A stretch of DNA of 17,705 nucleotides from an uncultured Megasphaera sp. (GTDB lineage Bacteria > Bacillota > Negativicutes > Veillonellales > Megasphaeraceae), in NCBI RefSeq assembly GCF_958350005.1, contig NZ_CATWFF010000026.1, positions 1 through 17,705 of the forward strand, given 5' to 3'. Made by a program: the position numbers and the translations under genes. Positions 15,054 to 17,705 of the stretch are shown piece by piece. The first letter of the stretch is position 1. Each line of letters starts with the position of its first letter. The notes beneath the pieces are model-generated. The model was not told the DNA's origin and made no database searches. It was given only the letters and a program-made list of their open reading frames with translations.

Positions 15054-15989
15054 TCAGTGGGCACAGGCTGCCTGTCTGTGTAAGTCCTCCAGACAGTACG
15101 GAGTTTCCTGATAGACAATGTTCAGCCAGTTGTGATAGAAGAGGTGAGCATAGCTGCACCACGTAAAGAACGGTGTCTTCGTGTCATTGTCCTTGGGGTA
15201 GTAATGTTTGGGAACTGCAATGGGCAGTCCCTTTTTCTTATCCCGCAGGTATTCCGTTTCCAGTGTACGCCGGTCATATTCAAAATGACCGAGTACGAAG
15301 AACTGACGGTGGTCTGGCGTACCAATAATGTTGATGCCGTTTTCTACGGAACGGGACAGGATTTCCAGCCCTTTCGTGTTATAGACCGCAATATCGTCAA
15401 TAGCTGTATGACGGGATTGGGGAATAAAGTAGCGGTCATCAAATCCCCGCAGAAGGGGATGATGCTTTTGCGTCAGCTGATATTCGAAAATGCCGAATAA
15501 CTTTTCCGGCAGCAGCCGCTTGTGGACGCCGTAGTCATGATACAGCGCAGCCTGAGCACCCCAGCAGAAGTACAGGCTGGCAAAGGCGTGGGTCTTTGCC
15601 CAGTCCAGATACGTCTCGATTTCCGGCCAGTAATCGACCTGTTCGAAAGGGATCTGTTCCACTGGTGCACCGGTCATGATAAATCCATCGTAATAGTTAT
15701 GACGGATTTCGTCAAAGGTATAATAATTTTCTTCCAGGTATGACGGATCGGTGTGGGTGCTTTCATGGCTGTCTGTATGGCAGAAGTCAACTTCTACCTG
15801 AAGCGGCGAATCACCCAGCAGGCGGAGAAGCTGCAGCTCTGTCGGCTTCTTCAGCGGCATCAGATTGAGGATAAGAATGCGGAGCGGTCGTATATCCTGA
15901 TGGATGGCCTGTCCCTTATCGATCGTAAAGATTCCTTCTTCATGAAGTTTTTCTTTGGCTGATAAGCCGTCACTAATCTTAATAGGCAT
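15054..15989 (-). CDS. metA: Homoserine O-acetyltransferase, MetA type
   Basis: This 311-residue MetA-fold enzyme activates homoserine for methionine synthesis. The catalytic cysteine is Cys142 (FCWGAQAAL), and His235 and Glu237 are in LGHFEYDR, all at the E. coli MetA numbers. Residue 111, in TGAPVEQIPF, is Glu. Structural work on Bacillus MetA linked Glu111 to acetyl-CoA use, while E. coli-type succinyltransferases have Gly there. The family name homoserine O-succinyltransferase would therefore be misleading. The start has AAGGAAG 7 bases upstream. It lies 41 bases after metY on the same strand with no terminator or promoter between, so both genes share the T-box leader. Its product O-acetylhomoserine is the substrate of MetY, which supports the acetyl assignment. 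Confidence 0.93.
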   Translation of the reverse strand: MPIKISDGLSAKEKLHEEGIFTIDKGQAIHQDIRPLRILILNLMPLKKPTELQLLRLLGDSPLQVEVDFCHTDSHESTHTDPSYLEENYYTFDEIRHNYYDGFIMTGAPVEQIPFEQVDYWPEIETYLDWAKTHAFASLYFCWGAQAALYHDYGVHKRLLPEKLFGIFEYQLTQKHHPLLRGFDDRYFIPQSRHTAIDDIAVYNTKGLEILSRSVENGINIIGTPDHRQFFVLGHFEYDRRTLETEYLRDKKKGLPIAVPKHYYPKDNDTKTPFFTWCSYAHLFYHNWLNIVYQETPYCLEDLHRQAACAH

Positions 15990-16030
15990 GATACATCTTC
16001 CTTTGCTGGGTAACTCACATATGGTATAAC

Positions 16031-17323
16031 TTAGAGCGTATTTAAAGACTTTTCAATAGCGGCCAGCAGGTCTTTGACATTTTCCAGACCGACGGAAATG
16101 CGGACCGTGCCCGGCGTAATGCCGCAGGCGCGCTGTGCTTCTTCAGAAAGCTGCTGATGCGTCGTCGATGCCGGATGAACGAGGAGGGACTTGGAGTCGC
16201 CAACGTTGGCCAAATCGGAGAAGATTTCGGCGTTGTCAATGAATTTACGAGCAGCTGCATAGCCGTCCTTCAGTTCGAAGGAGAAAATGGAGCCTGTTCC
16301 CTTGGGGAAGTACTTCTGAGCCAGTTTGTAGTACGGCGAAGACGGCAGGGACGGGTAGTTGACCTTGGAGATTTTCGGATGGTTTTCCAGGTATGCTGCA
16401 ATTTTCTGTGCATTTTCTACGTGACGTTCAATACGCAGGGACAACGATTCGAGACCCTGAATGAGGAGCCATGCATTGAACGGGCTGATGCAGGCGCCCA
16501 GGTCACGCAGGCCTTTGGCACGGATACGGGTAACGAAGCCGGCACCGGGAACGTCGGTTGCGAAGTTTACGCCGTTGTACGAAGCGTCAGGCGATGCGAA
16601 TTCTTTAAACCGGCCCGATGCAGCCCAGTCGAATTTGCCGTTTTCTACGATTACGCCACCCAGCGTCGTGCCGTGACCGCCGATGAATTTCGTAGCCGAA
16701 TGAACGACGATGTCAGCACCGTGTTCGAACGGACGGAACAGGTACGGTGTAGCGAAGGTATTGTCGACGATAACCGGCAGGCCATGTTTGTGAGCTACTT
16801 CAGCAATGGCTTCAAAGTCCGGAATGTTGATAGCCGGGTTGCCCAGGCTTTCGAAGTAAACGGCTTTGGTCTTGTCGTTGATGACTTTTTCGAACGATGC
16901 CGGATCGTCTACATCAGCAAAGCGGGTCGTAATGCCGAGGTGTTTGAATGTTTCCGTAAACAGTTCGAATGTGCCGCCGTACAACGTAGGAGCTGCAACG
17001 ATTTCATCGCCTGCACCGGCAAGGTTCAGGATAGAGTAGGCAATGGAAGAAGCACCGCTGGCCGTTGCCAGAGCTGCCGTGCCGCCTTCAAGAGCAGCCA
17101 CGCGTTTTTCCAGGACGTCCTGAGTCGGGTTGGTCAGACGGCTGTAAATGAAGCCCGGTTTGCGCAGTGCGAACAGATCTTCCCCTTCCTGCGTATCCTT
17201 AAATACATATGATGTGGTCTGGTAAATAGGAACGGCACGAGAACCTGTCGTAGGATCAGGTACCTGACCTGCATGCTGCTGTAATGTTTCGAATGCGTAG
17301 TTTTTGTTTGTGTTTTCGCTCAT
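16031..17323 (-). CDS. metY: O-acetylhomoserine sulfhydrylase (PLP-dependent)
   Basis: This gamma-family PLP enzyme of the Cys/Met metabolism class makes homocysteine from O-acetylhomoserine and sulfide. The 430-residue length suits MetY, which is longer than MetB or MetC (about 380-400). Features in order are QHAGQVPDPTTGSRAVPIYQTTSYVF at the N-terminus (active-site tyrosines follow in FIYSRLTNPT), Asp187 in VIVDNTFATP and the PLP lysine Lys212 in VVHSATKFIGGHGTT. A long insertion, GKFDWAASGRFKEF and onward, is typical of MetY. The start has GGGGGA as ribosome site. It is the first gene behind the T-box leader, with metA downstream, indicating direct sulfhydrylation. Some homologues accept other sulfur nucleophiles, so minor side activity is possible. 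Confidence 0.94.
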   Translation of the reverse strand: MSENTNKNYAFETLQQHAGQVPDPTTGSRAVPIYQTTSYVFKDTQEGEDLFALRKPGFIYSRLTNPTQDVLEKRVAALEGGTAALATASGASSIAYSILNLAGAGDEIVAAPTLYGGTFELFTETFKHLGITTRFADVDDPASFEKVINDKTKAVYFESLGNPAINIPDFEAIAEVAHKHGLPVIVDNTFATPYLFRPFEHGADIVVHSATKFIGGHGTTLGGVIVENGKFDWAASGRFKEFASPDASYNGVNFATDVPGAGFVTRIRAKGLRDLGACISPFNAWLLIQGLESLSLRIERHVENAQKIAAYLENHPKISKVNYPSLPSSPYYKLAQKYFPKGTGSIFSFELKDGYAAARKFIDNAEIFSDLANVGDSKSLLVHPASTTHQQLSEEAQRACGITPGTVRISVGLENVKDLLAAIEKSLNTL

Positions 17324-17413
17324 AGTGATTTCCCCCTGTGTACTAAATACATTAAATTATTTTACTTTACTATGACAACCTTTAGATGGTGTGTTAGCTG
17401 TTGTGTATGGGTA

Positions 17414-17451
17414 ATAAAAAAAGCTTCCATCCCCGGTAAAGGGACGGAAGC
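17414..17451 (-). terminator. T-box-controlled terminator upstream of metY
   Basis: On the minus strand GCTTCCGTCCC and GGGGATGGAAGC pair over 11 bp (one G-U) with a short loop, followed by a run of seven T. The left arm overlaps the antiterminator sequence downstream of the T-box motif, the mutually exclusive arrangement expected for tRNA-controlled attenuation. It ends about 90 bases before metY. Confidence 0.9.
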
Positions 17452-17680
17452 ACCGTGATACCACCCAATTTCACCTAACCCTCGCGGATTAAGCCTCTTC
17501 AGGTACGCAGGCTGAAGCCTTGAATACCATAGCACTGTAACGGGCGCGCCCGGACGGTCTAACGATTCGACCAGCCTGCTCCGAGTCCATCTTCTACGAA
17601 ACATCGTGCATTCCCTTTCACCAGGTGGGAACTCTCTGTGCCATTCCTTTTCGTGTACTCTTCTCTTCATTGCAACACTA
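17414..17680 (-). promoter_or_regulatory. T-box riboswitch leader (Met specifier) for metY-metA
   Basis: Read on the minus strand, this leader has the classical T-box elements in order. An AGTA-containing stem I base comes first, then the AGAGAG box (17632-17637) and the GGTG apical loop (about 17619-17622). The specifier loop follows, where ACGAAA and TTTCGT pair around GAAGATGGA with ATG at 17588-17590. A stem III hairpin (CTTCAG/CTGAAG) comes next, then the T-box GGGTGGTATCACGG (17453-17466) that binds the tRNA acceptor end, and a terminator. Uncharged tRNA(Met) should favour the antiterminator and switch on metY-metA. The specifier frame is inferred: GAT or GGA overlap it, but only AUG fits the downstream genes. 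The transcription start is not clear and may lie at or beyond the window edge. Confidence 0.88.
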
Positions 17681-17705
17681 TCAAGTTGTTGACGTAAGTC
17701 TATCA

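Noticed and set aside
17345..17378. Possible second metY promoter after the T-box terminator (TTGTCA on the minus strand)
   Set aside because: No acceptable -10 lies 16-18 bases downstream (best TAATGT or TTAATG), so a bypass promoter is not supported.
17362..17670. A 102-codon minus-strand open frame upstream of metY
   Set aside because: It lies entirely inside the T-box leader, whose RNA motifs explain the sequence; the peptide has no recognisable features.
1..17705. Search for tRNA/rRNA genes, insertion sequences, CRISPR arrays, prophage or defence genes
   Set aside because: No tRNA cloverleaf, regularly spaced repeats, transposase or phage-like frames were seen; all sizeable regions are explained by housekeeping genes and their signals.

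Overview
This looks like a piece of core chromosome from a low-GC-lineage anaerobe, most likely a Negativicutes member of the Megasphaera/Veillonellaceae type. The base composition is moderate (about half GC by eye). The window has an oxygen-independent class III ribonucleotide reductase, a peroxide-sensing Fur-family regulator, strong AGGAGG ribosome sites with frequent GTG/TTG starts, a T-box leader, and the Firmicutes-style block rpmE-DUF1385-prfA-prmC-tsaC. The taxonomic assignment is inferred from gene content and was not tested against a database. No mobile element, CRISPR array, tRNA or rRNA gene was seen, and coding density is high.

Layout, left to right. (1) 44-5563, plus strand: a PerR-like regulator, then a hairpin terminator, then endonuclease IV (nfo) and the SbcD-SbcC nuclease pair. 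There is almost no room for a separate promoter after the hairpin, so the DNA-repair genes probably depend on read-through from the regulator's promoter. (2) 5654-7220, plus strand, with its own promoter and terminator: a YbaK-type aminoacyl-tRNA deacylase, a glyoxalase I-like protein and the ThiF-fold tRNA t6A dehydratase TcdA. (3) 7468-10138, plus strand: nrdD and its radical-SAM activase nrdG, behind a near-consensus promoter whose spacer contains a 16-bp palindrome. (4) 10230-14413, plus strand: ribosomal protein L31, a DUF1385 membrane protein, release factor 1, its GGQ methyltransferase PrmC and a Sua5/TsaC threonylcarbamoyl-AMP synthase. Several of these genes overlap or nearly touch. 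(5) 14514-14954, plus strand: ribose-5-phosphate isomerase B. (6) 15054-17705, minus strand: metY then metA, behind a T-box leader with an apparent AUG (Met) specifier. A shared 22-bp-stem terminator separates the convergent rpiB and metA genes.

Functional links. PrmC methylates the RF1 encoded just upstream of it. NrdG installs the glycyl radical on NrdD. TsaC starts t6A synthesis and TcdA, from another operon, finishes it to cyclic t6A. MetA carries Glu at position 111, which marks an acetyl-CoA-dependent homoserine acetyltransferase and so supplies O-acetylhomoserine to the adjacent MetY sulfhydrylase. The whole branch appears to be under uncharged-tRNA(Met) control.

I found no convincing undescribed system. 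The most useful second-look items are the T-box/MetA specificity pair, the perR-nfo attenuator arrangement, the nrdD operator candidate and the uncharacterised DUF1385 protein.
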